A DNA stretch of 64,000 nucleotides. Origin: Aporrectodea caliginosa (Eukaryota; Annelida; Clitellata; Crassiclitellata; Lumbricidae). The notes under the pieces are model-generated. The model searched no databases. It was not told the origin of the DNA and saw only the letters and a program-made list of their open reading frames with translations. Positions 58,094 through 62,904 of the stretch are shown piece after piece; within the stretch, counting starts at the first letter, position 1, and every line of letters begins with the position of its first letter. The translations under genes were made by a program, and so were the position numbers. The stretch spans positions 193,501-257,500 of the forward strand of contig JACEVL010000100.1 of assembly GCA_020284085.1 (NCBI GenBank), given 5' to 3'.

Positions 58094-58341
58094 CATCATG
58101 ATCATGATGATGATGACGATGAATTTCTTACATGTTGTACTTCATCATGTAAGTTCTGGTACATGGCAAAATTACCTTATAGTACCAAAGCCCACGATGA
58201 CCTGTCCAGTGCCCTCTTCTTGTATTCACCTGCATCAACAGGGGCTTCTGGGGTATAGCAAAAGACGAGGTCAATGCCCTTGACTGTTTTCAACATTTGT
58301 TGACTCAAACAATGCACCAACTTGTCCTTTGTGCTGTTAAA
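15290..58341 (-). CDS. REJ/PKD single-pass membrane receptor gene, multi-exon
   Basis: This large minus-strand gene encodes an extracellular glycoprotein with PKD repeats and a REJ (receptor for egg jelly) module, the pair found in polycystin-1, PKDREJ and sea-urchin REJ proteins. Proposed exons, 5' to 3': 58230-58341, 57505-57739, 54075-54343, 40539-40736, 36632-36944, 31185-36631, 24576-24690, 21224-21358, 19518-19961, 18819-18902, 15290-15417. Phases match at every junction except 36631/36632. It ends in one transmembrane helix and a short basic tail. No GPS, PLAT or six-helix channel follows the REJ part, so it resembles single-pass REJ receptors rather than polycystin-1. The 5' end and signal peptide are not identified. 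Assigning the four upstream exons to this gene rests on phase, strand and extracellular-type sequence. Confidence 0.82.
15418..18818. other. receptor intron with retro-tail insertion and hairpins
   Basis: No exon is seen. It contains a perfect 32-base palindrome (16303-16334), a retro-tail insertion with a 42-bp duplication (16343-16491), and at about 18540-18610 a sequence ending AAGGCTAAGAACCTCTG that looks like one terminus of a hAT element whose other end I cannot place. Minus-strand frames at 15506-16009 are not convincing genes. Confidence 0.5.
16343..16491 (-). mobile_element. 65-bp L2/SINE tail flanked by a 42-bp direct repeat
   Basis: An identical 42-base sequence beginning CCGGCTTGATAGCGCAAAAC occurs at 16343-16384 and 16450-16491. 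Between them are 65 bases that, on the minus strand, read GGGAGCGCCTCTGAATCTCT ... GTGGCGCTATA followed by a (CAATTA)n-like tail. That is the 3' end of the L2-like family. It looks like a strongly 5'-truncated retro-insertion with a long target duplication. Confidence 0.85.
18819..18902 (-). CDS. receptor exon: membrane-proximal linker
   Basis: The exon encodes VTRQDQSSSFVLYKVRVKHD followed by PPPPPSQT, between a TTTGCAG acceptor and a GTAAGA donor, phase 1 at both ends. The VLYKVRVKH strand looks like the last strand of the REJ region, and the proline run is a short stalk. Confidence 0.87.
18990..19235 (-). mobile_element. diverged L2-like tail fragment
   Basis: ATTCAGAGGCGCTCTCAGTG near 19016 resembles the inverted GCGCCTCTGA motif of the L2-like 3' ends, and CAGAGCGCCTATG lies near 19161. 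The copy is degenerate. Confidence 0.4.
19518..19961 (-). CDS. receptor exon: main REJ module
   Basis: The exon encodes SPVLQFEAKLL ... YNFYVRVRKPG, then PPEIVIVCLGNC and LILTFECINCYED. This is the REJ pattern of a 'y-F-v-v' strand followed by paired C-x-x-C motifs. The acceptor at 19961/19962 (CGTTCAG) is chosen because it restores phase with the previous exon (A|AC, Asn). A stronger-looking acceptor at 20001/20002 would leave the phase mismatched by one base. The donor is GTAAGC in phase 1. Confidence 0.88.
20452..21152. mobile_element. hAT-type element with TAGGGTTGCCAG ends (outer)
   Basis: The ends TAGGGTTGCCAGA and TCTGGCAACCCTA are inverted repeats. The 8-bp duplication ATTTTGGC flanks both (20444-20451 and 21153-21160). 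It is non-coding, with GGAGGACA motifs near each end, and is split by the inner element at 20573-20827. It lies in the receptor intron between the exons at 19518 and 21224. Confidence 0.88.
20573..20827. mobile_element. hAT-type MITE, 255 bp (inner)
   Basis: The ends CAGTGCTTTTTTT and AAAAAAAGCACTG are perfect inverted repeats, flanked by a perfect 8-bp duplication CTCCTAAG (20565-20572 and 20828-20835). It sits inside the outer element at 20452-21152, so it is younger. Confidence 0.93.
21224..21358 (-). CDS. receptor exon: REJ 'sQDPnepdg...FDWAC' segment
   Basis: The exon encodes FAETILLNASLSQDPNEPDG and LGLEFDWACIPDNQTF. This is the hallmark REJ sequence of an acidic DP-D-P turn followed by a W-x-C strand. 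The acceptor is CAATTAG and the donor A|GTAAGC; it is phase 1 at both ends. A nested pair of hAT elements sits about 70 bases downstream in the next intron. Confidence 0.92.
21672..22558 (+). mobile_element. degenerate hAT element with ZBED/SCAND3-type transposase remnant
   Basis: Two plus-strand frames encode a broken hAT transposase C-terminus: GHVSDNESKLGHTAVPEELK, then after a frameshift FWCRQMEGYPRIAKAALEIL and TSYLCEQGFSKLVEIKSKKR. YLCE-x-x-FS and the K-x-R-x-RL pattern are typical of the hAT dimerisation region. The right end GGTTAAGAACCACTG is a standard hAT terminus. AATTAGAC follows it and also precedes a CAGT at the left. A longer imperfect 34-37-bp direct repeat (21672-21708, 22525-22558) also flanks the element. 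Confidence 0.75.
22842..23300. mobile_element. MITE with GTCCATAAATGACGTCACG termini
   Basis: GTCCATAAATGACGTCACGC at the left and GCGTGACGTCATTTATGGAC at the right are inverted repeats, with G-rich subterminal tracts (GGGGGAGGGGG). TAAGG is present at both flanks. No coding frame is seen. It lies in the receptor intron before the exon at 21358. Confidence 0.85.
23625..23720. mobile_element. partial hAT-like terminus
   Basis: CTAGTGGTTCCCAACTCTGG resembles a CAGTGGTTCCCAAC hAT end. It is followed by a GGCCGGATGTT ... AACATCCGGCC inverted pair. No second end or duplication was found. Confidence 0.4.
24576..24690 (-). CDS. receptor exon: REJ N-terminal strands
   Basis: The exon encodes GQFQSSDGRLVTVNSNGTWI and NALPLFASLDTLKFTY between CTTTCAG and GTAAGT. 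It starts in phase 0, matching the end of the PKD exon, and ends in phase 1, matching the exon at 21358. Confidence 0.85.
25432..28012 (-). mobile_element. hAT-like element carrying a degenerate transposase
   Basis: The ends TAGGGTGGTCCAAA and TTTGGACCACCCTA are inverted repeats, flanked by a perfect 8-bp duplication TGCTGCAC (25424-25431 and 28013-28020). The minus strand holds decayed coding pieces, including LMVINDCAERGVVLIQSYN near 26.8 kb and DYGIRKLWKLYE near 27.2 kb. These also occur, diverged, in the plus-strand copy at 28.3-29.8 kb. It lies in the 6.5-kb receptor intron. Confidence 0.8.
26040..26600 (+). other. promoter/LTR-like segment inside the 25-28 kb element
   Basis: This segment contains ACCGGTTCAACTATTTTGAA and an AGTATATAAAGGG TATA-like box at about 26289-26301. 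It could be a solo LTR or the element's own regulatory sequence. No convincing LTR ends were found. Confidence 0.25.
28140..30198 (+). mobile_element. related transposase pseudogene copy
   Basis: Plus-strand frames 28300-29821 encode a decayed transposase-like protein: VPLTVHWDGNVLPDITGRQL, the core-like CIDTTASNTG, SSGPDIALLKRFHENWQHVD, and LRVVNDNAERAAKLV with TKNEEQKTY near the end. In-frame stops (28636, about 28735) and a frame change near 29.08 kb show it is inactive. The right end TTTTTAGGACCACCCTA matches the termini of the neighbouring element. The left terminus is not clear. Confidence 0.75.
29822..31184. other. intronic/TE-flank sequence
   Basis: No gene is recognised between the transposase remnant and the PKD exon. 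A perfect 11-bp hairpin lies at 30483-30509. Small frames at 30608-31078 have no recognisable features. Confidence 0.5.
31185..36631 (-). CDS. receptor exon: 15 tandem PKD domains plus unique 3' segment
   Basis: One open frame runs through the exon. PKD domains show the FGDG or YADG turn and the closing G-x-Y-x-V-T-x-x-x-T-N strand, for example VTITFGDGQTARSVN and GDYNVSVTMTNPM. The order is four distinct domains per 457-residue unit, repeated three times, then three more. Each unit has 12 N-x-S/T sequons, so the stalk would be heavily glycosylated. The last 83 codons (31185-31434) are unique, AT-richer, begin LDEFLENSTRG as a diverged copy of LEQVVKNSTRV, and end KYKLEIE at a GTAAGA donor in phase 0. 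The upstream edge does not join in frame with the PKD exon at 36632. Confidence 0.93.
31435..36631 (-). repeat. tandem array, 3.79 copies of a 1,371-bp coding unit
   Basis: Copies start at 31435, 32806, 34177 and 35548; the last is 1,084 bp. The period is 1,371 bp = 457 codons, so copy-number change keeps the frame. Open frames on both strands repeat with the same length and translation in every copy, so the copies are essentially identical in nucleotides. The array is clearly richer in GC and CpG than the flanking coding sequence. Confidence 0.97.
36632..36944 (-). CDS. receptor exon: divergent PKD domain 5' of the array
   Basis: After a TTTTACAG acceptor the frame reads WSLEGIYAKSNATKTFDQIF, EEMTVDPFDTVSTNTNVTFY and MEFGDGQMVRNVTFN, then YHSYSCPGSMEV. 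This is a PKD domain related to, but diverged from, those in the array and AT-richer. It starts in phase 1, matching the trefoil-like exon. At 36631 it runs straight into array sequence one base out of frame, where its own closing strand (SCPGSMEV) is followed by the array's equivalent strand (SPAGELTV). Confidence 0.85.
37560..38560 (+). mobile_element. degenerate L2-like LINE fragment
   Basis: Pieces colinear with the intact LINE at 44.0-45.6 kb appear as SGFRKHYSTES-like, FDVSATFD-like, SVRNLGVVLDKELAFS-like, LHWLPISQHIEFRL, and a VPFACLER...AFSVVGAS-like end. It has many stops and frameshifts. A perfect 39-bp tandem duplication lies inside it (37832-37870 and 37871-37909). Confidence 0.75.
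38898..39420 (-). mobile_element. non-LTR retrotransposon C-terminal fragment
   Basis: The minus strand encodes CYASPAWRGFARQQDKNRLQ, RMIWRGYLPTFDQLCHKADT and LCPRSHDRVLTLIDNNMRKT. The colinear motif order (A-P/S-A-W-W/R-G, then R-x-GY/FLP, then R-P/S-R/H-x-H-D) also occurs in the LINEs at 42.7, 47.5 and 60.7 kb. It ends in a (TTAC)n tail at 38901-38920. It is 5'-truncated. Confidence 0.8.
39549..39948. mobile_element. MITE with GTCCATTTAGTACGTA-type termini
   Basis: CATCCATTTAGTACGTACGC at the left and GCATACGTACTAAATGGACG at the right are inverted repeats, with G-rich subterminal tracts. The layout is like the MITE at 22842. No clear target duplication was found. Confidence 0.75.
40008..40370 (+). 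mobile_element. CR1/L2-type LINE C-terminal fragment
   Basis: The plus strand reads KKLDHIITTALQDQLKWLTI, KSKLCILVHKCLNNCATRFL and PLSDDSNRSRLQ, and then stops. This is the same family as the minus-strand fragment at 8.2-8.5 kb. A (CATA)n/(CA)n tract at 40381-40442 follows. Confidence 0.75.
40539..40736 (-). CDS. receptor exon: trefoil (P-type)-like domain
   Basis: Between CTTTTTCAG-like and GTAAAT splice sites, 65 codons encode NQCLLLDNELKERHHCGHGY, RTCLECHCCFIP and AILCYAP. The pattern C-x-R-x-x-C-G ... C-x-x-x-CCF ... C-Y-x-P fits a trefoil domain, with one extra Cys. It is phase 1 at both ends, matching 54075 (A|AG, Lys) and 36944 (T|CT, Ser). Confidence 0.75.
40805..42212 (-). mobile_element. 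RTE/BovB-like LINE, 5'-truncated, long intact RT frame
   Basis: A 426-codon open frame, extended upstream through KKGDAKECENYRTIAMISHI, encodes reverse transcriptase: FIDYSKAFDCINHELMWKTL, RKGVRQGCILSPFLFNMYAE and LRYADDTTLLAGKK (active site YADD). The C-terminal pattern SETWTMTKKMKKKINACEMW ... GRPRKKWMDEI is typical of RTE/BovB-like elements. The endonuclease half is missing. It lies in the receptor intron just upstream of the trefoil-like exon, in the sense orientation. The lack of stops in the RT part suggests a fairly recent insertion. Confidence 0.9.
42352..42636 (+). mobile_element. tRNA-derived SINE with (ATT)n tail
   Basis: GCCCGATAGCGCACTGGATA and CCGAGATCGATCCCGTAGG are A- and B-box-like. 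The body ends GCGCAGTGCATTTGTCAGG ... and then about 15 ATT units (42591-42636). Confidence 0.7.
42640..43450 (-). mobile_element. non-LTR retrotransposon fragment (YADD family B)
   Basis: Minus-strand pieces read GPVNFLVAISGLKPLHSFNR, FKYADDCIRVILAS and ELDHISTWALKCNLHLNH. After stops and frame changes they continue LNILGVEITEKFGFSP and RLGFLPKSFPTFEELCKKAD, then RPRSHNRVFPRFDSLTRRSF. It is the same family as the elements at 46-49 kb and 60.7 kb. It is 5'-truncated and decayed. Confidence 0.8.
44013..45571 (+). mobile_element. L2-like LINE, 5'-truncated, intact RT frame
   Basis: An uninterrupted frame of about 500 codons runs from QEFVDTLLPLLTTLCNRSLQ to GRVGVGSASE, stop at 45520-45522. It has reverse-transcriptase motifs ALFDVSAAFDTVDHDILLER, CGLPQGSVLGPILYIIY and GQLYADDVQAY (YADD), and the C-terminal LEVLHWLPVCQRIEYRV. 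The 3' end TTGAAGGGGCGCTATATAAA is followed by (GAAT)n. Truncated tails of this family are scattered through the window. The lack of stops indicates a recent copy. The open frame extends upstream to 43795, but that part is hAT and flanking DNA. Confidence 0.92.
47180..48431. mobile_element. hAT-type element inside the RTE-like LINE
   Basis: Left TAGGCGCAACCACC and right GGTTGCGCCCCTG are inverted repeats, flanked by the perfect 8-bp duplication CTCTCTCA (47172-47179 and 48432-48439). Excising it rejoins the reverse-transcriptase frame (EMVMR|ALRGYKG). It carries two direct copies of a roughly 140-bp segment (47270-47412 and 48179-48325) around a LINE fragment. Confidence 0.85.
47414..48110 (+). 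mobile_element. innermost LINE fragment (family B) inside the hAT
   Basis: An open frame of about 230 codons encodes MVQGSGLGPTDFVIAISSLK, TKYADDSYLLVPASC, ELDHISKWASIRNLKLNHAK, RVQEMVILGVTISDGIGFGA and SGFLPADFPSFDKHCSRASS. It is truncated at both ends. It is the same family as the outer LINE at 46.0-49.2 kb but clearly a separate copy. Confidence 0.85.
50053..50382 (+). mobile_element. LINE endonuclease-domain fragment
   Basis: The frame reads HMVSLCLRSTLGRRQHHLSV and ALYPRGSQPITPEFYNELSS, then LASMSPAFTITGYINVCL. This fits the A-x-Y-R-P-x-S ... F-x-x-E-L ... I-x-G-D-x-N pattern of apurinic endonucleases of CR1/L2-type LINEs, with decay at the catalytic D (here Y). The 5' flank from 49.84 kb is probably the same element. 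Confidence 0.65.
50580..50735 (+). mobile_element. retrotransposon 3' tail with (TTGA)n
   Basis: The run GGGATCTTGATCCCTTTTGG ... CAATAAAAACGTTTTGATTG ends in repeated TTGA/GATT units, consistent with a non-LTR element 3' end. Confidence 0.45.
50800..51360. mobile_element. LINE endonuclease remnants and inverted L2-like tail
   Basis: At 50820-51270 degenerate plus-strand sequence includes LLDHVI and SGCRTTH/SDHTLVKK frames, like the S-D-H end of LINE endonucleases. At 51283-51350 an inverted (ATTC)n followed by TATATAGCGCCCCTTCAAGA is the reverse complement of the L2-like 3' end. Confidence 0.6.
51361..52020. other. unassigned stretch
   Basis: Minus-strand frames of 64-93 codons overlap here, but none has recognisable domains or good splice structure. 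It is probably decayed repeat. Confidence 0.4.
52030..52200 (+). mobile_element. L2-like LINE 3' fragment
   Basis: TTGCCTTTTCTGTTGCTGGC and AATCTGGAATGGGCTCCCTG match the AFSVAGPMIWNGLPLE region of the intact LINE. It continues to the GGGAGCACTCCTGAGTAG end and TTGAAGG, without the poly-repeat tail. Confidence 0.8.
52740..53907. mobile_element. non-autonomous hAT element, 1.17 kb
   Basis: The ends CAGAGACGCGTTTAC and GTAAACGCGCCTCTG are inverted repeats, flanked by a perfect 8-bp duplication CCATCATC (52732-52739 and 53908-53915). Subterminal motifs include GGGGCCCTAGGCGC and GCGCCTAATGCGCC. The interior is AT-rich and non-coding. It sits about 170 bases downstream of the receptor exon at 54075 (in minus-strand sense). 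Confidence 0.88.
54075..54343 (-). CDS. receptor upstream exon: beta-rich domain
   Basis: After an excellent TTTTTTTAG acceptor the frame encodes KCNHTTQSSCILLEAVESYQ, GMFKFFWVKISSEGAVQFGL and VVKSYRVHHENPNYPAYIRI. The F-x-F-W-V-K and G-x-G strands recall the farnesoic-acid-O-methyltransferase-like module of some metazoan extracellular proteins, but I am not sure of that match. Phase 2 in and phase 1 out fit the neighbouring proposed exons. Confidence 0.65.
54500..55860 (-). mobile_element. non-LTR retrotransposon fragment (family B), disrupted
   Basis: The minus-strand order is PSQWKTAIIRQQSKV, VVVISLDYSKAFDSIRHSAV, VVQGSGVGPAKFVIDTSDLN, then FKYVDDSYLLIGSRNI (active site), ELKHISDWAASKNLHINSIK, ILGINIGGKLTVTDHVDRIL and MMYASPALWGFMNGGERD. 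In-frame stops and frame changes are present. A 112-bp tandem duplication (55090-55201 and 55202-55313) repeats the active-site segment and shifts the frame. Confidence 0.85.
55861..57504. other. receptor intron, nothing recognised
   Basis: This is AT-rich intronic sequence without convincing exons, terminal repeats or tandem repeats. Confidence 0.5.
57505..57739 (-). CDS. receptor upstream exon, unassigned domain
   Basis: The exon lies between TGTATTTTAG and GTAGGG and encodes VARLNSSFELENASISVLGL, IQCHEIRLIFESSCYESP and NVDIAIHLCVDGSSRTEI. It has three N-glycosylation-type sequons and four Cys, as expected for an extracellular domain. Phase 1 in and phase 2 out match both neighbours (AG|G, Arg). 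No domain family is recognised. Confidence 0.62.
58028..58118. repeat. (ATG)n microsatellite
   Basis: More than 20 ATG units end in a GATCATCATGATC palindromic interruption. The poly-Met open frame over it is an artefact. Confidence 0.95.
58230..58341 (-). CDS. receptor upstream exon, unassigned
   Basis: After TTATTTACAG the exon encodes FNSTKDKLVHCLSQQMLKTV, then DLVFCYTPEAPVDA, ending G|GTGAAT in phase 1. This joins the next exon as a Val codon. No family is recognised; the support is splice sites and phase. Confidence 0.5.
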
Positions 58342-58584
58342 CTGTAAATAATATAATGATTGGTCATCAAGTGAACTGAGGTGGCAGCAGTCAGTTGCAT
58401 TCGACAGACAGCGTGTGTAAAGCATCATAAAAGTAGCTTGCTACTGACCTTGCTATGGAGGCTGTCATATTAAAATACAGCTTAAATCTACTTACAGTAC
58501 AAAATACATCTTCTCACTTTATCTCTTTTAACTTCTCCCTGGGCTTCTGTATGGGATTCCTTATATACAGGAGCTGGCTGTTAG

Positions 58585-59525
58585 TGACTGGAGGAGGGAA
58601 AGGGAACTGGTTGCTTGAGAATGGAGGAGGGAGCTGGTAGCTAGGGACTGGAGAAGGTAGAGGGAGCTGGTAGCTATGGACTGGAGGAGGGAGAGGGAAC
58701 TGGTTGCTGGGGACTGGAGAAGGTAGAGGGAGCTGGTAGCTATGGACTGGAGGAGGGAGAGGGACCTGGCTGCTGGGGACTGGAGGAGAAAGATGGAGCT
58801 GATAGAGAGACTGGAGGAGGGAGAGGGAACTGGCTGCTGGGGACTGGAGGAGGGAGAGGGAACTGGTAGTTATGGACTGGAGGAGGGAGAGGGAACTGGC
58901 TGCTGGGGACTGGAGGAGGGAGAGGGAACTGGTAGCTATGGACTGGAGGAGGGAGAGGGAACTGGCTGCTGGGGACTGGAGGAGAAAGATGGAGCTGATA
59001 GAGAGACTGGAGGAGGGAGAGGGAACTGGCTGCTGGGGACTGGAGGAGGGAGAGGGAACTGGTAGCTATGGACTGGAGGAGGGAGAGGGAACTGGCTGCT
59101 GGGGACTGGAGGAGGGAGAGGGAACTGGTAGCTATGGACTGGAGGAGGGAGAGGGAACTGGCTGCTGGGGACTGGAGGAGGGAGAGGGAGCTGGTAGCTA
59201 TGGACTGGAGAAGGGAGAGGGAGCTGGTAGCTAGGAACTGGAGAAGGGAGAGGGAGCTGGTAGCTAGGGACTGGAGGAGGGAGAGGGAACTGGTAGCTAT
59301 GGACTGGAGGAGGGAGAGGGAACTGGCTGCTGGGGACTGGAGGAGAAAGATGGAGCTGATAGCTAGGGACTGGAGGAGGGAGAGGGGACTGGTTGCTCTG
59401 GATTGGAGGAGGGACAGGAAACTGGTTGCTAGAGACTGGAGGGAGAGGGTGATGTTGCTAGGGGCTTATTATTATGGACTCAATTGCTAGAGACTGGAGG
59501 AGGGAGAGGGGACTGGTAGAGGGAT
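58585..59525. repeat. 33-bp purine-rich minisatellite with higher-order structure
   Basis: Units begin GACTGGAGGAGGGAGAGGGA and alternate between two ends (ACTGGCTGCTGGG and ACTGGTAGCTATG), with a rarer variant containing GAGAAAGATGGAGCTGATAG starting near 58778, 58974 and 59334. The first two of these are 196 bp apart, indicating a six-unit higher-order repeat. The plus strand is strongly G-rich (GGAGG, GGG runs). The DWRRERELAAG open frames it creates are repeat artefacts. Confidence 0.95.
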
Positions 59526-60576
59526 GGGTATGCTGTCACAATATTATTCTCGTTTGTTCTAACAATTTACTGCTACTGAAATGATAAGTGTTTATCTTAG
59601 TTTTCGTTTGACCAAAACATAATTAGTCATGGAGAGTTCAAAGCATTTCATTTGGTGTTAGGTATGACATGTCAGTGCCTGTTTGGAAAGCTTAGGTCTG
59701 AATGAAACTGCATGACACAACTTAACCACAGCAGTTATTTGAAATGTGTGGAAAATTGTGAAATGATAGCTCAACAGCAATCATCTTCCATCTGTTTAAG
59801 GATAGTCTTCTTTCAGCTAATCAACATTAAATTTAAACAAAAGTCTTGTTGTCAGCAAGTTTCCCTGACATGCAAGATCTGCTCATTTTAGCATAAGTAT
59901 AACTCACATGCAGTTCTCCAACTCACTTGTGATATAATCACAGAACTACCTTGTCCAGTGCACTTTGACAAAGTACCAATGGGTGCTTATTACTGAGGAT
60001 ATCTTACATGGACATTCTCAGTGAGTATTAGCCTGTTCACAGGTATCTGCATTAGGTCACCACAACATAGATAGCAGCATCTGGTACTCAGATATCTTTG
60101 ATGGCTATCCACTATGAATATATGTGGTAGCATGATACTAGCATCCTCAATGCAGAAACAATGGTAAGTCTCTATGGGCCATACTGTCAAATCAATTCAT
60201 ATCAGCTATGTGTACTGCTAAGGTTCAAGTGGTTTCAACATGTAATATTTGCCTTTCCCTTGCCTTTCCCTTGCTTAATCTTACACCCATTGGTCAACTT
60301 AGGTCATCTACCCTACATATTTTCTTTAAAAATATAAAACTTCACAACAGTACATTTCTTTTCAATACATCTTACTAAACGAGCTCATTCATGTGTGGCT
60401 GGCCAAGAGAAATCTTTGCTCCTCTGCTCAGGTGAACTGGTTGCTCCTTCTGCACTCATCTTGACAGTGCTGCATCATGCTTTTCATAGGTTGGCCAGGT
60501 ACCTGAGGCAGACTTCCTTTGGACCCAGGCCTTAGCTTGGGATTCTGCAGGCACTTTCTATGAAGACTTGGAAACT
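59526..60576. other. flanking sequence upstream of the receptor exons
   Basis: Apart from the tentative exon at 60008-60145, I recognise nothing here. Confidence 0.4.
60008..60145 (-). CDS. possible further upstream receptor exon
   Basis: Between CTGCATTGAG and a GTAAGA donor, 46 codons read DASIMLPHIFIVDSHQRYLS, then CGDLMQIPVNRLILTENVH, phase 0 at both ends. This would fit 58341. The acceptor is poor and there is no homology, so this is tentative. Confidence 0.28.
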
Positions 60577-61472
60577 ACTACTACTACTATTCCTTTATTT
60601 CAAAAACTCGTTGACACAAACGCAACAAGATTACAAAATCAACAGTTGAGATATCGATTAGACAAAAATAATAGTCAAATAGATAAGAGGGTTAGGAATG
60701 TATAAATGACTGAGACCTATTGCTAAAGAAAATGATTGTTTAGCCTAATACACCATAAAGTACTTTAGGTATGAAATTTCGATCATCCCTTGCCGGCAAA
60801 GTGAAATCATGAGGCCGAGGTCGCAGATTATAATGACGAGTAATTATTGGTGGAAACAGTGAACGTAACACATGGAAATCGTTCCTAATCACTGCCTTTA
60901 GTAGACTGGCGTCAGCATCACACACCAGCTGATCGATATCCGGTGAGTTAGGAGGAAGATAACCGGCATGCTTGATTCGCTGCAGAAGTCTCTCAAGTCT
61001 TTTTCGGTCTTCAGCAGTTGTAAGACCCCACCAGGCTGGAGCGGCGTAAGTCAATCGAGAGACGACAGTTGCCTCAGCAACCCGGCAGAGGGCGCCACTG
61101 GGAAGACCATTCAACCTGAGTATTCTGAGACCGTGTAAAGCTCCACTACAGGAGACAAGGACTTCCTCCACGTGATTGGTGGCTCGAAGGTCAGTAGTTA
61201 TGGTTACACCTAGAATCTTAATGGTAGAAACACGTTCGAGTCCCTCCAAAGCTTGAGGTAGCAGTACTTTATGGTTCCGGGTAATAATCATCTCGTGTGT
61301 TTTTCAAACGTTCAGACGCAGATTGTTTGCCGTCGCCCATTGCTCAACAGACAGAAGCTCTTCGCTGATGGTGTTTCGCGTTGAAGATCCGACCAGAAGG
61401 TAAGTATCGTCAGCATATTTAGACATGATGTTTTCACGGTTCCTTGGGTGTAAATCCGATCCATTAACATCA
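60577..61472 (-). mobile_element. non-LTR retrotransposon C-terminal half (family B)
   Basis: The minus strand encodes SKYADDTYLLVGSSTRN and then, after a stop, MIITRNHKVLLPQALEGLER, VSTIKILGVTITTDLRATNH, LTYAAPAWWGLTTAEDRKRL, IKHAGYLPPNSPDIDQLVCD and YNLRPRPHDFTLPARDDRNF. The 183-codon C-terminal frame (60740-61291) is open. The 3' end carries a short (TAG)n tail (60579-60592). It is 5'-truncated within the RT domain. Confidence 0.88.
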
Positions 61473-61479
61473 TAGGCAG

Positions 61480-61588
61480 ACGGACCGAAGCTGTACTGTT
61501 CCTTTCCGCTGGGGTTGGGCTGGAGAGTGCCTTTAAGTAGTTATCTTACAGAGGTGCTATATAAATGTTTGAATGAATGAATGAAAGC
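61480..61588 (+). mobile_element. L2-like 3' tail
   Basis: GGTTGGGCTGGAGAGTGCCT precedes a TAGTTATCTTACAGAGGTGCTATATAAATG-like end and (GAAT)n. This matches the last 80-100 bases of the intact L2-like LINE. Confidence 0.8.
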
Positions 61589-62435
61589 CAAGTGGGTCTT
61601 CTCTTGATTTTCCACTCTAAGGCACTCTTCTTGTTCTCTCTTTTGGATATTTTCTCTTAAACCGGTCCCTGCTTCTTTGCTGGTTTTCCACTTTGCTCTT
61701 TGACTTTGGTTCCCTTCTAACACTCATAACTTGTTTTACAAGGAAAGGTCAAAGCCATTGATGCTGACTGTTGGCATGCATTTGTGCTAAATCTACTATA
61801 ACACTAGCTTCATAACATTCGGTTCCTACCTACGAAACTGTACTGGACCCGGTGGTAATCGTTCTTTCAATTTATCCACTCTAACAAGACTTCTCATAAT
61901 CCTTGTCAATCTTTTTACTTATCATGTAATGAATGATTCAAGAAGTTCTTCAATCACGCTGTTAACATAATAAACCTTTCTTCAGCCATCTTCTTGGCAT
62001 CAACAAATCTAGACCTGTACTTCTTGATGTCAGCTTAAATTCTTTCAATAAATGGTTTAATACCATAATCATCTAAATCAGCATAAGACAATCTTTTCAG
62101 AACTGTTCAGGCTTTCGGTGTCATAAATGGTAGGAACAGCTTCACTTAATTTTGGTCACTAGTCACTCCCATCTTGATATTTCTTCCATTTTTCTACTAC
62201 AATTAATCCACAACTTAGCAATCTAGTAATATATTTTCTCATCTTGTTGGCAAGTACAGTTCATCTGCTGTTTTCTCCCATATCTAACAGATAAGAATAT
62301 TTTGATTTGCCTTTCCCTTGCTAAATCTTACATTCATGACTCAACTTCACCTGCCTTAACTCTACAAATAGGCTAATTCTCTTCTGAACAGTAGCATAGC
62401 CTATATTTATATTCACACATAAATATTAATAATAA
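61589..62435. other. unassigned sequence
   Basis: No gene or mobile element was recognised. Confidence 0.4.
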
Positions 62436-62862
62436 TAATAATACAGTACTGCTTCACAACAATCTGCATTGGCTTCTGGTCAAACAACGTATCTGCACAT
62501 ACAAAATCATTATTGTAGCCGCTCCAGTTTACACTGCAACCATACTAGTGTCGGTCAAGGTTCTAATTCAGGACTTGCCTCGGATTCCAGAGTGCTGGTG
62601 CTGGAGGAGAGGTCAAAGTAATGGTGACAGCAGTTTGTAGTTGCAGGTGTCTGGTATCAACTTATATTGCAGAATCAATGCATTTAGAAGACACCTGAAA
62701 ACATTCTTGTTCTGTAAGGTGTACAGATCACATGACTGACTGATTGAAGTGGTCTGCCTTTTCCTGACATTTCGTTTGTAAGGCCCCTTTATCTTCAGTT
62801 TTAGTGACTATCTAAGTTGTCTGAATAATAGCATTAACATCAATAACAACAACAACAATAAA
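62436..62862 (+). mobile_element. degenerate LINE C-terminus with (AAC)n tail
   Basis: Plus-strand pieces LHWLLVKQRICTYKIIIVAA, INAFRRHLKTFLFCKVYRSH and an (AAC)n run at 62842-62858 match the C-terminal layout of CR1/L2-type ORF2 (LHWLPV ... FRxxLKTFLF). Confidence 0.7.
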
Positions 62863-62904
62863 CTTATACAGTTGCTGTATCACCTTATTATTCATATAAG
62901 ATAT

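Noticed and set aside
57990..58283. Poly-Met open frame
   Set aside because: It is a translation of an (ATG)n microsatellite. The real feature there is the minus-strand exon at 58230-58341.
58742..59490. Open frames made of DWRRERELAAG repeats
   Set aside because: They follow from the 33-bp purine-rich minisatellite being a multiple of three. Neighbouring units open other frames equally well, and there are no gene signals.
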